A stretch of DNA of 54,095 nt from Pseudonocardia xinjiangensis (lineage in GTDB: Bacteria > Actinomycetota > Actinomycetes > Mycobacteriales > Pseudonocardiaceae). Numbering within the stretch: position 1 is the first letter of the stretch; every line of letters starts with the position of its first letter. Location: the NCBI RefSeq assembly GCF_012911925.1, contig NZ_JAAXKY010000034.1, positions 1-54,095 of the forward strand, written 5' to 3'. This document shows positions 42,530 to 50,773 of the stretch, one piece after another. Position numbers and translations under genes: made by a program. The notes under the pieces are model-generated. The model worked only from the letters and a program-made list of their open reading frames with translations, was not told the origin of the DNA and did not search any database.

Positions 42530-43369
42530 ATGACCAGGACATGGCTCATCACCGGCAGCTCGCGAGGCTTCGGCCGCGAGCTCGCCGTCGCCGCACTCGA
42601 GAAGGGGGACCAGGTGGTCGCCACCGCCCGCCGTCGCGAGCAGGTCGAGGACCTCGTACAGAGGTACGGCGACCGCGCCCGCTCGTTCGCCCTGGACGTC
42701 ACCGATGCCGAGGCCGCGCGCGCCGCTGTGCAGTTCGCCGAGGACGAGTTCGGCCACCTCGACGTGGTTGCGAACAACGCGGGCTACGCGAACTCGTCGG
42801 CGATCGAGGAGACCCCGGACGAGGACTTCCGCGCGCAGGTCGAGGCCAACTTCTTCGGCGTCGTCAACGTCACGAAGGCCGCCCTGCCGGTACTGCGTGC
42901 ACAGCGCTCCGGCCACTTCGTGCAGTTCTCCTCCGTTGGCGGGCGCGTGGGTGGTTCCCCGGGCGCCGCCGCGTACCAGGCCGCGAAGTTCGCCGTCGAA
43001 GGTTTCTCCGAGGTGCTCAACAACGAGGTGAAGCCGCTGGGCATCAAGGTCACCATCATCGAGCCGGGCGCGTTCCGCACCGACTGGGCGGGCTCGTCGA
43101 TGCGCCTCGCCCCCGTCGGGCCTGACTACGAGGAGACCGTCGGGGCGATGAACCGCCGGCGCGCCGGTATGGACCGATCGGCACCGGGAGACCCCGCGCG
43201 TGGCGCCCGGATCATCGTCGATCTCGTCGACCTCGACGACCCACCGCTGCGGCTGCTCCTCGGCTCCGACGCGGTGGAGGCGGCCGAGCGGTCGTCCCGC
43301 TCCCGGGCCGCCGAGGCGGCGCAGTGGGCGCAGGTGAGCTGCTCAGCCGACTTTCCGCACGCTCGGTAG
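42530..43369 (+). CDS. short-chain dehydrogenase/reductase
   Basis: 279 residues, classical SDR. Cofactor motif TGSSRGFGRELA, DVTDAEAAR, NNAGYANS, Ser in FSSVGGRVG, Y-x3-K in AAYQAAKFAVEG and PGAFRTDWAG. ATG with GGGGAACG upstream. NADP preference is suggested by ATARRRE after the second strand. The substrate is unknown. Followed by 225 bases that hold the sfnG upstream region. Confidence 0.92.
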   Translation: MTRTWLITGSSRGFGRELAVAALEKGDQVVATARRREQVEDLVQRYGDRARSFALDVTDAEAARAAVQFAEDEFGHLDVVANNAGYANSSAIEETPDEDFRAQVEANFFGVVNVTKAALPVLRAQRSGHFVQFSSVGGRVGGSPGAAAYQAAKFAVEGFSEVLNNEVKPLGIKVTIIEPGAFRTDWAGSSMRLAPVGPDYEETVGAMNRRRAGMDRSAPGDPARGARIIVDLVDLDDPPLRLLLGSDAVEAAERSSRSRAAEAAQWAQVSCSADFPHAR

Positions 43370-43594
43370 CAATTGTCCGGGCAGCGCGGAACACCGTCCC
43401 CTATCTGGGATTATGTGGCGCTCACCTGGGATGTGTGCTGTATTCGGAACGTGCCGCAGTCAGCCGCCCCGGGTCGTGTCCCGGCCGTGGCCTGCGCGCA
43501 CCGTGTCGCACCGCGCTGTCCGGCTTGCTGACCTGCGGTCCACGCTCCGCCACAGCCCCCGCGCTCTTCCCTCGCATCGAGGAGTTGCCCCGCC

Positions 43595-44725
43595 ATGTCC
43601 CACGCCGAACAGGCTCCGCTGAAGTTCGCCTACTGGGTGCCCAACGTCAGCGGCGGCCTCGTCACCAGCACCATCGAGCAGCGCACGGATTGGGGGTACG
43701 ACTACAACCGGAAGCTCGCTCAGCTCGCCGAGGCGAACGGGTTCGAGTACGCACTGAGCCAGGTGCGCTACATCGCCAGCTACGGCGCCGCCTACCAGCA
43801 CGAGTCCACGAGCTTCTCGCTCGCGCTCCTGCTCGCCACCGAGCGGCTCAAGGTCATCGCCGCCGTGCACCCCGGGCTCTGGCAGCCCGGCGTGCTCGCG
43901 AAGCTCATCTCCACGGCTGACCACCTCTCCGGGGGACGCGCCGCGGTGAACGTCGTGTCCGGCTGGTTCAAGGACGAGTTCACCAAACTCGGCGAGCCCT
44001 GGCTGGAGCACGACGAGCGCTACCGGCGCACCGAGGAGTTCATCCGGGTTCTGCGCGAGATCTGGACCAGCGACCACGCCGAGTTCCGCGGCGACTTCTA
44101 CCGGCTGCACGACTTCGACCTGAAGCCGAAGCCCGTCGAGGTGCCCGGCAGACCACACCCGGAGATCTTCCAGGGCGGCAACTCCACCGCCGCCCGTCGC
44201 AACGGCGGCCGCGTGTCCGACTGGTACTTCTCCAACGGCAAGGACTACGACGGGTTCGCCGAGCAGGTGCAGGAGGTCAACGGGCACGCCGCCGACGCCG
44301 GGCGCCTCGGGCAGGTGCGGTTCGGTCTCAACGGCTTCCTCATCGCCCGCGACTCGGAACGGGAGGCGCGCGAGACCCTGCACGAGATCATCGCGAAGGC
44401 CGACGCGGTGGCGGTCGAAGGCTTCCGAGGGGCCGTGCAGCAGGCCGGATCGTCCACATCGGACAAGCGCGGAATGTGGGCGGACTCGTCCTTCGACGAC
44501 CTCGTCCAGTACAACGACGGCTTCCGCACCCAGCTGATCGGCACGCCGGAGCAGATCGCCGACCGGGCGATCGAGTACAAGCGCCGCGGGGCCGACCTGC
44601 TGCTGCTCGGCTTCCTGCACTACCACGAGGAGGTCGAGTACTTCGGCCGTCACGTGCTCCCGATCATCCGGGAGAAGGAGGCGGAGCTCGACGCCCGCGA
44701 GCTGAGCACGTCGAGCACCCGCTGA
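43595..44725 (+). CDS. sfnG: dimethylsulfone monooxygenase SfnG
   Basis: 376 residues, luciferase-like FMNH2-dependent monooxygenase. FAYWVPNVSGGLVTSTIEQR, RKLAQLAEANGFEYALSQVR and HESTSFSLALLLATERLKV are close to SfnG. VVSGWFKDEF and EIFQGGNSTAARRNGG contribute to the flavin site. SfnG oxidises dimethylsulfone to methanesulfinate, releasing sulfur for growth under sulfate limitation. The ATG has GAGGAG upstream. A reduced-flavin supplier is not adjacent. The 225 bases upstream hold a short cysteine-containing frame (43434 onward) of doubtful meaning. Confidence 0.93.
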   Translation: MSHAEQAPLKFAYWVPNVSGGLVTSTIEQRTDWGYDYNRKLAQLAEANGFEYALSQVRYIASYGAAYQHESTSFSLALLLATERLKVIAAVHPGLWQPGVLAKLISTADHLSGGRAAVNVVSGWFKDEFTKLGEPWLEHDERYRRTEEFIRVLREIWTSDHAEFRGDFYRLHDFDLKPKPVEVPGRPHPEIFQGGNSTAARRNGGRVSDWYFSNGKDYDGFAEQVQEVNGHAADAGRLGQVRFGLNGFLIARDSEREARETLHEIIAKADAVAVEGFRGAVQQAGSSTSDKRGMWADSSFDDLVQYNDGFRTQLIGTPEQIADRAIEYKRRGADLLLLGFLHYHEEVEYFGRHVLPIIREKEAELDARELSTSSTR

Positions 44726-44728
44726 GCC

Positions 44729-44791
44729 GTGGTCCTCACCCGGCGCAGGCACATCGACCTCCTCCGGGTCGCGTCCAGCGGCTGTCGCTGA
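44729..44791 (+). CDS. sulfur-gene leader peptide (20 aa)
   Basis: GTG at 44729, stop at 44789-44791, reading VVLTRRRHIDLLRVASSGCR. The RRHxDLxRVASxxC pattern is that of the putative leader peptides found in front of actinobacterial sulfur-assimilation genes, thought to sense cysteine by ribosome stalling at the terminal Cys codon. It lies 46 bases upstream of the flavin oxidoreductase and three bases after sfnG. Confidence 0.82.
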   Translation: MVLTRRRHIDLLRVASSGCR

Positions 44792-44837
44792 CCGAAGCGA
44801 CTGCCGCCCCAGGACGCCGACCACGAGAGGAACGACC

Positions 44838-46070
44838 ATGACAACGCTCGAGAACCGTCCGACCACCACACCGGACTGGGCGGCCCTGCCCGCTCCGGCC
44901 TCCCCCGACGAATGGCTGGCCCGCGCCCGCGAGGTGCGCACGATCCTCGCCACCGACGCGGCCGCCCGCGACCAGGCAGGCGCCACCCCCTACGCCGAGA
45001 TCGCCCTGCTCAAGGACTCCGGGCTCGTCACCCTGCTCGGCCCGGTCGAGCGCGGGGGCGGCGGGCAGGAGTGGCCGCTCGCCTACCGGGTGGTGCGCGA
45101 GGTGGCCGCGGGAGACGGGTCGATCGGCCAGCTGCTCGGCTACCACTACCTGTGGTTCTGGGCCGCGCGGCTGGTGGGCACCCCCGAGCAGATCGCGGCC
45201 GTGGAGGCCGACGCCACCCGCAACCGCTGGTTCTTCGGCGGCGCCGTGAACCAGCGCGACGCCGACGTGGTGATCCGCGACGACGGCGACCACATCGTCT
45301 ACAACGGACGGAAGTCGTTCTCGACGGGGAACAAGGTCTCGGACGTCACCGTGCTGGAGGGCGTGCTGGACGGCACCGACACGCACGTCTTCGCCATCGT
45401 GCCGAGCGACCAGCCGGGCATCACCTTCCACGACGACTGGGACAACATCGGCCAGCGGCTCACCGAGAGCGGCAGCGTCACGATCAGCGAGGTCCACGTG
45501 CCGTGGGGTGCCGCTGCGGGCTTCGTGGACAAGGCGTTCCAGCCGCGCGTCTACAACACCCTGAACGTCCCGACGATCCAGCTCGTGTTCGTCAGCTTCT
45601 ACCTGGGCATCGCCCGCGGCGCCCTGGAGACCGCGGTGGGGTACACCAGGACGCAGACGCGGGCGTGGCTGCACGGCGGGCACGAGCGCGCGGTCGAGGA
45701 GCCGTACCAGCTGGACCTGTGCGGCGACCTCGCGTCCAAGCTGTGGGCCGTCGAGGCACTCGCCGACCAGGTGGCAGAGGAGGGCCTGGCCATCCACCGC
45801 GACGCGGCGAACGTCACCGAGCGGCAGCGCGGCGAGCACGAGGTCCGGGTGGCCGCGGTGAAGGCGAGGGCCACGGACGTGGCGCTGGAGGTCACCAGCC
45901 GGGTGCTGGAGGGCACCGGGGCCCGCTCGACGACGCGGGCGCTGGGCTTCGACCGGTTCTGGCGCAACGTCCGGACCCACACCCTGCACGACCCGGTGTT
46001 CTACAAGCGCCGCGAGGTGGGGGCGTACCTGCTGAAGGACGAGCTCCCCGAGCCCACCTGGTACAGCTGA
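44838..46070 (+). CDS. acyl-CoA-dehydrogenase-fold monooxygenase (DszC/SfnB-like)
   Basis: 410 residues. The N-terminal helical domain has PYAEIALLKDSGLVTLLGPV and VVREVAAGDGSIGQLLGYHY; the beta domain has NGRKSFSTGNKVSDV and ITISEVHVPWGA; the C-terminal helices end with RTHTLHDPVFYKRREVGAYL. This RTxxLHDPVxYK ending is typical of the DszC/SfnB branch, which uses reduced flavin and O2 on sulfur compounds instead of dehydrogenating acyl-CoA. With SfnG and the leader peptide it forms an organosulfur module. ATG with GAGAGGAACG upstream. Confidence 0.88.
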   Translation: MTTLENRPTTTPDWAALPAPASPDEWLARAREVRTILATDAAARDQAGATPYAEIALLKDSGLVTLLGPVERGGGGQEWPLAYRVVREVAAGDGSIGQLLGYHYLWFWAARLVGTPEQIAAVEADATRNRWFFGGAVNQRDADVVIRDDGDHIVYNGRKSFSTGNKVSDVTVLEGVLDGTDTHVFAIVPSDQPGITFHDDWDNIGQRLTESGSVTISEVHVPWGAAAGFVDKAFQPRVYNTLNVPTIQLVFVSFYLGIARGALETAVGYTRTQTRAWLHGGHERAVEEPYQLDLCGDLASKLWAVEALADQVAEEGLAIHRDAANVTERQRGEHEVRVAAVKARATDVALEVTSRVLEGTGARSTTRALGFDRFWRNVRTHTLHDPVFYKRREVGAYLLKDELPEPTWYS

Positions 46071-46088
46071 CCGGCCGGGTCGGCCTGC

Positions 46089-46535
46089 TCAGACGTCGGG
46101 AACGCCGCCGCTGAGCAGGTCGACCCGCAGGCGGGTCAGTGTCATGGCCTCGATGTGCCAGCGACCGTCGACCCGCCGGTACTGCTCGTGGTAGTGGCCG
46201 TAGCCGTCCATTCCGCGCGGCTCCCCGCCGTCCTCGGGGAATCGGAGCAGGTCGTGCATCGCCCAGATGCCGGTGGCGGTGTCCGGGCCGGTGATGACGA
46301 TCTCGGGCATGCCCCCGGTGTGCACGGTGGAGGCGTCCTCGATCCACCTACGCGTGACGGTGACGAACTCGTCGAGAGCCATCGCGACGCCGCCGGCCTC
46401 GATGCGGGCGTCCGCCGTGAACAGCCCGCGCCAGGCGTCCCAGTCCTTGGTGTCGAGGAGGCGGAAGTAACGGGCCTTCAGCTGCTTGATCTCCTCGACG
46501 TCCACCAAGCGCCGATACAGGTTTTCCTCGCTCAT
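46089..46535 (-). CDS. SnoaL-like / NTF2-fold protein
   Basis: 148 residues. VEEIKQLKARYFRLLDTKDW then WRGLFTADARIEAG and YHEQYRRVDGRWHIEAMTL mark the SnoaL_4 type fold seen in dehydratases and aromatic-ring dioxygenase small subunits. ATG overlaps the Gfo/Idh stop by four bases; it is the last gene of the three-gene operon. It may act on the same substrate as the two oxidoreductases. Confidence 0.86.
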   Translation of the reverse strand: MSEENLYRRLVDVEEIKQLKARYFRLLDTKDWDAWRGLFTADARIEAGGVAMALDEFVTVTRRWIEDASTVHTGGMPEIVITGPDTATGIWAMHDLLRFPEDGGEPRGMDGYGHYHEQYRRVDGRWHIEAMTLTRLRVDLLSGGVPDV

Positions 46536-47638
46536 CCGACCTGCACCGCCCGTTCCGGCGCGGTCGCTGCCGTGATCGTGTCGAGGAAGGCGTGCATCCG
46601 GACCGCAGCCGCGAAGTCGGGCACCTCGTTCCGGTTCTCCCGGAGGTCGCGGGCCAGCGCGGCGTACAGCCCCCCGACGGCCCGCGCCGGGGGCGTCGGG
46701 ATCGCGGCGACCTCCGGGTCGTCGGGCACCGGCTGCGCGAGCTCCTTGACCACCGTCGCCGTGCCGCTGCCGCCGGCGAGGACGAGCTGGGTGGCCTGGA
46801 TGTTGCCGTTGGCGAGCGGCGAGGTCAGTACGAGGTCGCCGTCGGTGCCGTTGATCTCCCAGCGCAGGTTCTCACCACGGGACACTCCCCCGCGGTAGTA
46901 GGCGGACACCACGGCGCCGGAGCGGAGAGTTCCCGTCAGCGCGATGTGGTCGGGCGTGGTGACGGGCACGTCCGTACCGTCGTCGACGATCCGCACGGTG
47001 GCGCGGCGGACCGCAGCGGTCGCTGTGACGCGGGTGAGCTCGCCGAGCGTGAACGCGATGGCATCGAGGCCGTAGGCGGCCGACGCGGTCAGCGGGGTCA
47101 CGCCGTTGGCGGCATCGAAGAGGTAGGTCTGCCCGCGGTGGGTGGTCGCCCCCCAGGACGTCCCGGAGCCCACGATCGTCGTGCCGAGCACGTCCCCGAC
47201 GTAACCGGCATCGACGAGCTCCCGGATCCTGCGGACCTCCGGCACGAACCTGCTCTGCAGGCCGACGGCGGTGCGGACACCGGCGGCGTCGGCACGGGCG
47301 GCGAGGTCCCGGGCCTGTGCGAGGTCGGTGCCCAGCGGCCACTCGCTGTAGACCATCCTTCCGGCCGCGAGAGCCGCGCTGACCAGGGCGTGATGCTCCG
47401 GCACCTTGACCGCCACCACGACCAGGTCCACGTCGGGGTGGGTGATCAGGTCGGCCGCGTTGTCGAAGGCGTCCACCCCGAACGTGGCCGCGGCGGCGTC
47501 CGCCGACGCGCGGCGGCTGGTGCTGACGGCGCGCAGCTCGTAGGCCGACAGTGCCTGCAATGCGGGGACGTGGACGTTCGCCGCCCAGCTGGTGGGTCCC
47601 GGGCTGGCCCCGATGATGCCGACTCCGATGGTGTTCAC
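46532..47638 (-). CDS. Gfo/Idh/MocA-family oxidoreductase
   Basis: 368 residues. Rossmann start IGVGIIGASPGPTSWAANVH, then VDLVVVAVKVPEHHALV and the EKP-equivalent YSEWPLGTDLAQARDL, in which the usual Lys of EKP is Trp; this places it with the GAL80-like branch, which may not be catalytic. C-terminal GFO_IDH_MocA_C domain from about 130. It overlaps both neighbours by four bases. Confidence 0.88.
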   Translation of the reverse strand: MNTIGVGIIGASPGPTSWAANVHVPALQALSAYELRAVSTSRRASADAAAATFGVDAFDNAADLITHPDVDLVVVAVKVPEHHALVSAALAAGRMVYSEWPLGTDLAQARDLAARADAAGVRTAVGLQSRFVPEVRRIRELVDAGYVGDVLGTTIVGSGTSWGATTHRGQTYLFDAANGVTPLTASAAYGLDAIAFTLGELTRVTATAAVRRATVRIVDDGTDVPVTTPDHIALTGTLRSGAVVSAYYRGGVSRGENLRWEINGTDGDLVLTSPLANGNIQATQLVLAGGSGTATVVKELAQPVPDDPEVAAIPTPPARAVGGLYAALARDLRENRNEVPDFAAAVRMHAFLDTITAATAPERAVQVG

Positions 47639-48621
47639 ACGTTCTCCTGGTTCTGATGGCCGAATTCGAGGACCTGGCGGCCGCGGACGCCACCTGCCTC
47701 GAGGGCCCTGTGAGCGTCGGCGGCTCGCTCCGGCGGGAAGGTGCCGGCGACCCGCAGGGACAGCGCCCCCTGTTCGGCGAGGCGACCCAGCTGTTCGAGC
47801 TTGTCGCGGGCATGGCCGTACTGCGGGACGTACACCTCGTGGACCGTGACCCCGTTCGGCAGGCCCGCGAGCAGGTCGGTGCCGGGTTCCCCCGTGCTGC
47901 GCAACAGCGCCAGCGCGCCGCCCGGACGGATGGCGGGCAGCACAGCGGTGCCGAGCAGCGCGGCGTCGATCACCGCGTCGACGCCGTCCGGGGCGGCGGC
48001 GCGGAAGCGTTCCGCGACGTCGGCCCCACGGGCGACGACGACGTCGGCCCCGAGTCGCCGCACGAGCTCCTCGTCGGACGGCGAGGCGTCGGCCAGCACG
48101 CGCAGCCCGTCGGCCTTGGCGAGCTGAACGGCGTACCCACCGACGGCCCCCGCGGCTCCGGTCACCGCGACCGTGCGCCCAGGTGGCAGCCGGAGCATGT
48201 CGAGAGCCAGGCGCGCGGTGAGCCCGTTCAGCGGGAGCGTCGCCGCCTCCGCGTGGCTGCTCCCGGCCGGTGCGTGCGCCACCTGGTCCGCGTCGAGCAC
48301 GATGTACTCGGCGTAGGCACCACCGGAGGGTTCGATCGGGGTCACGATCGCCATGACCCGGTCGCCGACCCGCAGGTCGGTCTGCGTGCCCGGACCGATC
48401 TCGTCCAGGACGCCCGCCGCGTCCTGGCCGGGGCGGTAGGGCGGGTCGAGCTCGGTCAGCAGATGGTCGACCACGCCCGCCCGCAGCAACGTGTCGGCCG
48501 GGTTGACGGCGGCGGCGTGCACCCGGATCCGGACCTGCCCCGGCCCGGCGTGCGGTTCGGGAAGCTCGACGACCCGCAGGACCTCGGGCCCCCCGTACCG
48601 CTCGACACCTACTGCTCTCAC
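47635..48621 (-). CDS. zinc-free NADP-dependent quinone oxidoreductase
   Basis: 328 residues, MDR superfamily. RAVGVERYGGPEVLRVVELP, AAVNPADTLLRAG, RPGQDAAGVLDEIGPG and the Rossmann VTGAAGAVGGYAVQLAKADG. The structural and catalytic zinc cysteines are absent. GTG start at 48621. First gene of the tight operon. It is divergent from an HxlR regulator with palindromes between, which fits an inducible quinone or xenobiotic response. Confidence 0.91.
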   Translation of the reverse strand: MRAVGVERYGGPEVLRVVELPEPHAGPGQVRIRVHAAAVNPADTLLRAGVVDHLLTELDPPYRPGQDAAGVLDEIGPGTQTDLRVGDRVMAIVTPIEPSGGAYAEYIVLDADQVAHAPAGSSHAEAATLPLNGLTARLALDMLRLPPGRTVAVTGAAGAVGGYAVQLAKADGLRVLADASPSDEELVRRLGADVVVARGADVAERFRAAAPDGVDAVIDAALLGTAVLPAIRPGGALALLRSTGEPGTDLLAGLPNGVTVHEVYVPQYGHARDKLEQLGRLAEQGALSLRVAGTFPPERAADAHRALEAGGVRGRQVLEFGHQNQENV

Positions 48622-48633
48622 GACGGTCTCCAG

Positions 48634-48666
48634 TACCTGGTCAGCCGCCAGGTATCTGATTGATAC
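48634..48666. promoter_or_regulatory. HxlR operator, overlapping palindromes
   Basis: TACCTGG-N7-CCAGGTA (48634-48654) and GTATC-N5-GATAC (48652-48666) are perfect inverted repeats that share a central half-site. They fill the 52-base gap between the oxidoreductase and HxlR starts, so a single regulator could act on both promoters. Confidence 0.65.
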
Positions 48667-48673
48667 TGGCCCC

Positions 48674-49150
48674 ATGAGTCTCAGCTCCGCCGGACCGTCG
48701 CCACAAGAAGGCAGTTCGACCTGCCCAGGTACCCCCGAGGGAACCACCCCGGCCGCCGGAGGCCCCCCGACGTGCGCGGGTGTGGCGCCCGAGCTCGTCC
48801 GCAGCGTGCTGGAACGCATCGGGGACAAGTGGTCGGTGATCGTCATCTGCCGGCTGGGGCCCGAACCACGGCGGTTCAACGAGCTGCGCAGGCTCGTCGA
48901 CGGCATCACCCAGCGGATGCTGACCGCGACCCTGCGCGGCCTGGAGCGCGACGGGCTCGTGACCCGCTCGGTCTTCCCCACCGTCCCGCTGCGGGTCGAG
49001 TACGCCCTCACCGACTCCGGCCGCACCCTGCTGGACGTCGTCCAGGCCCTCGTCGGCTGGGCGGGCGCGAACGCGGAGACGGTGCACGTCGCACGCACGG
49101 AGTTCGACCGGCGGGCCCGCGAGCAGCCGCAGCCGGTCGGCGCAGGCTAG
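48674..49150 (+). CDS. HxlR-family transcriptional regulator
   Basis: 158 residues. A 40-residue Gly/Pro/Ser-rich tail precedes the winged helix: LERIGDKWSVIVICRLGPEP, RFNELRRLVDGITQRMLTAT, LRGLERDGLVTRSVFPTVPL. Two Cys in the extension (CPG and PTCAG) may be redox sensors. It controls the divergent oxidoreductase operon by position. ATG at 48674. Its stop overlaps the next, convergent gene by four bases. Confidence 0.9.
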   Translation: MSLSSAGPSPQEGSSTCPGTPEGTTPAAGGPPTCAGVAPELVRSVLERIGDKWSVIVICRLGPEPRRFNELRRLVDGITQRMLTATLRGLERDGLVTRSVFPTVPLRVEYALTDSGRTLLDVVQALVGWAGANAETVHVARTEFDRRAREQPQPVGAG

Positions 49151-49836
49151 AGCGACGAGAGTGCGTGGCCGCGGGCGAGCAGCCGCTCGCTGGTCAGCAT
49201 GATCTCCCGCGCGCGCACGTTCGCGGCGCCGGCGTCCGCGACGGCGGCAGCGGACCGGCTCCGCGCTTCCGCCGCCCGGCGGATGAGCACGGCCCGCCGG
49301 TGGCGCCGGTCGCCGGTCACCCGGTCGACGGCCGGGCACGCGACCCCCGTCGGGGCCCGGCGGAGCAGTGCCCTGGATCGCGAGCCGGGCAGCGGGACGG
49401 GACAGCTCGTGATCGTCACGACGGTGCCGTCGGTGCCGGTACGGAGGCCGAGGTCGGCCACGCACTCCCGCATCAGGGTGAGACCGTGGCCCCGGAACCC
49501 GGAGTCCGCGCGTGCGGTGCGCCAGCGACCCCAGTCGCGTACGACGAGAACGACGAACCGCCCGCGGCGTTCCGCGTGGAGCCCGCCGACGACCTCGACG
49601 TCGCCCGCCGGTACGGACGAGTACCCGTGCTCCACCGCGTTGGTGCACGCCTCACTGACCGCGAACACGACGTCGTCGCGGTCGGCGTCGGGCCACCAGA
49701 GCCCGCGCAGCCATCCGTCGATCTCGGCTCGGACGACCCGCAGCGCGGCAGGCTCCGCGTGCAGCCGCAGCGCGAGCCCGGCCGCGCCTGCCTGCCCGGA
49801 CGCAACACCGTGGCCGGAACCGTCCGAGTCAGTCAC
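49147..49836 (-). CDS. RsbW-like anti-sigma ATPase (HATPase_c_2)
   Basis: 229 residues from the GTG at 49836. The GHKL domain has VVFAVSEACTNAVEHGY (N box), VVRDWGRWR (G1) and GHGLTLMRECVADL (G2), placing it with RsbW/SpoIIAB-type serine kinases that bind and inhibit sigma factors or phosphorylate STAS anti-anti-sigma proteins. An 80-residue Arg/Ala-rich helical tail after about residue 150 is an unusual addition. No STAS or sigma-B gene is adjacent. The divergent neighbour is the heptad-repeat protein. Confidence 0.83.
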   Translation of the reverse strand: MTDSDGSGHGVASGQAGAAGLALRLHAEPAALRVVRAEIDGWLRGLWWPDADRDDVVFAVSEACTNAVEHGYSSVPAGDVEVVGGLHAERRGRFVVLVVRDWGRWRTARADSGFRGHGLTLMRECVADLGLRTGTDGTVVTITSCPVPLPGSRSRALLRRAPTGVACPAVDRVTGDRRHRRAVLIRRAAEARSRSAAAVADAGAANVRAREIMLTSERLLARGHALSSL

Positions 49837-49952
49837 GCGAGCAAGGATGACGGGAACTGCGCGTTCCCACCACGACCTCGGCCGCACAGGTCGCACGACC
49901 GGTCGGCAGAGGTGCACCATGGCACGCGTCAGCGTCAGGGAGGAGCAGACGC

Positions 49953-50660
49953 ATGGACTGCAGCGGCACGCCGGCCGGTTCCTCCGCTCCCGCCGAGCGC
50001 AGGGACGACGCGGCGGCCGATCGGGACAACGCCGCCGATGAGCGTGACCTCTCCTCGGCCCGGCGGGACCGCACGGCCGAGGCCCGCGACGAGCACGCCG
50101 AGGACCGGGACGTGGCCGCCCGCGAGCACCGCAGCGAGCTCTGCGGCCGGCTCTGGGACATCCGCCGGCAGATCGTCGAACGCCTGCGGCGGATCGAGGA
50201 CACCGACATCGACCCGGCCGCGTGGCAGAACCTCACCCCGGCGGCCCTGGCGCAGCTGCGCGACCACGCCGCCGAGCAGGGACGGCTCGCCTCGCTCGAC
50301 CGCGCCGCCGTCTCGTCCCTCATCGACGAGATCCTCACGGAGGTGGGGCCGGGTCACGACGAGCACCGGGCCGCTGCTGCCGACCGCACCGGCTCGGCGG
50401 CCGACCGCACCGCCTCCGCCCAGGACCGCACCGCCTCGGCGGGCGACCGCGACCTCGCCGCGGTCGACCGCGACCAGTCGGCGATCGAACGGGCCCAGGT
50501 GGACCCGCCCGAGGTCGCCGCGTCCGCGGACCCTTTCGCCGAGTCCCATCTGGACGACTGGTCGGAAGCGGTCGAGACGTCCCGGCAGCGGATCGCCGAC
50601 AGCCGCGAGACCCTTGCCCGCTCCCACCGGACCACCGGGCCCGGCCACGGCGGCCCCTGA
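49953..50660 (+). CDS. heptad-repeat protein with two RD/DR coiled-coil blocks
   Basis: 235 residues, no enzyme domain recognised. Block 1 has Arg-Asp at 17, 24, 31, 38, 45 and 52, six exact heptads; block 2 has Asp/Glu-Arg at 144, 151, 158, 165, 172 and 179, six more. Between them is a helical domain (ELCGRLWDIRRQIVERLRRI, then LTPAALAQLRDHAAEQGRLA). Similar RDxAAxxRD segments occur beside signalling domains in actinobacteria. It is divergent from the RsbW-like ATPase and may be its partner. ATG at 49953; strong terminator after it. Confidence 0.72.
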   Translation: MDCSGTPAGSSAPAERRDDAAADRDNAADERDLSSARRDRTAEARDEHAEDRDVAAREHRSELCGRLWDIRRQIVERLRRIEDTDIDPAAWQNLTPAALAQLRDHAAEQGRLASLDRAAVSSLIDEILTEVGPGHDEHRAAAADRTGSAADRTASAQDRTASAGDRDLAAVDRDQSAIERAQVDPPEVAASADPFAESHLDDWSEAVETSRQRIADSRETLARSHRTTGPGHGGP

Positions 50661-50668
50661 ACACGCGG

Positions 50669-50705
50669 CAGTGCCCCGGTGGGCTGCATCACCACCGGGG
50701 CACTG
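50669..50705. terminator. strong bidirectional hairpin
   Basis: CAGTGCCCCGGTGG (50669-50682) and CCACCGGGGCACTG (50692-50705) form a perfect 14-bp stem with a nine-base loop. It lies between the convergent heptad-repeat and lipoprotein genes. Confidence 0.85.
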
Positions 50706-50773
50706 GCCTGACGAGCGACCACGAGGGCAGGTCCGGGCGGCTCGGCGACGCCGACCGCCCGGACCCCTGTCGC

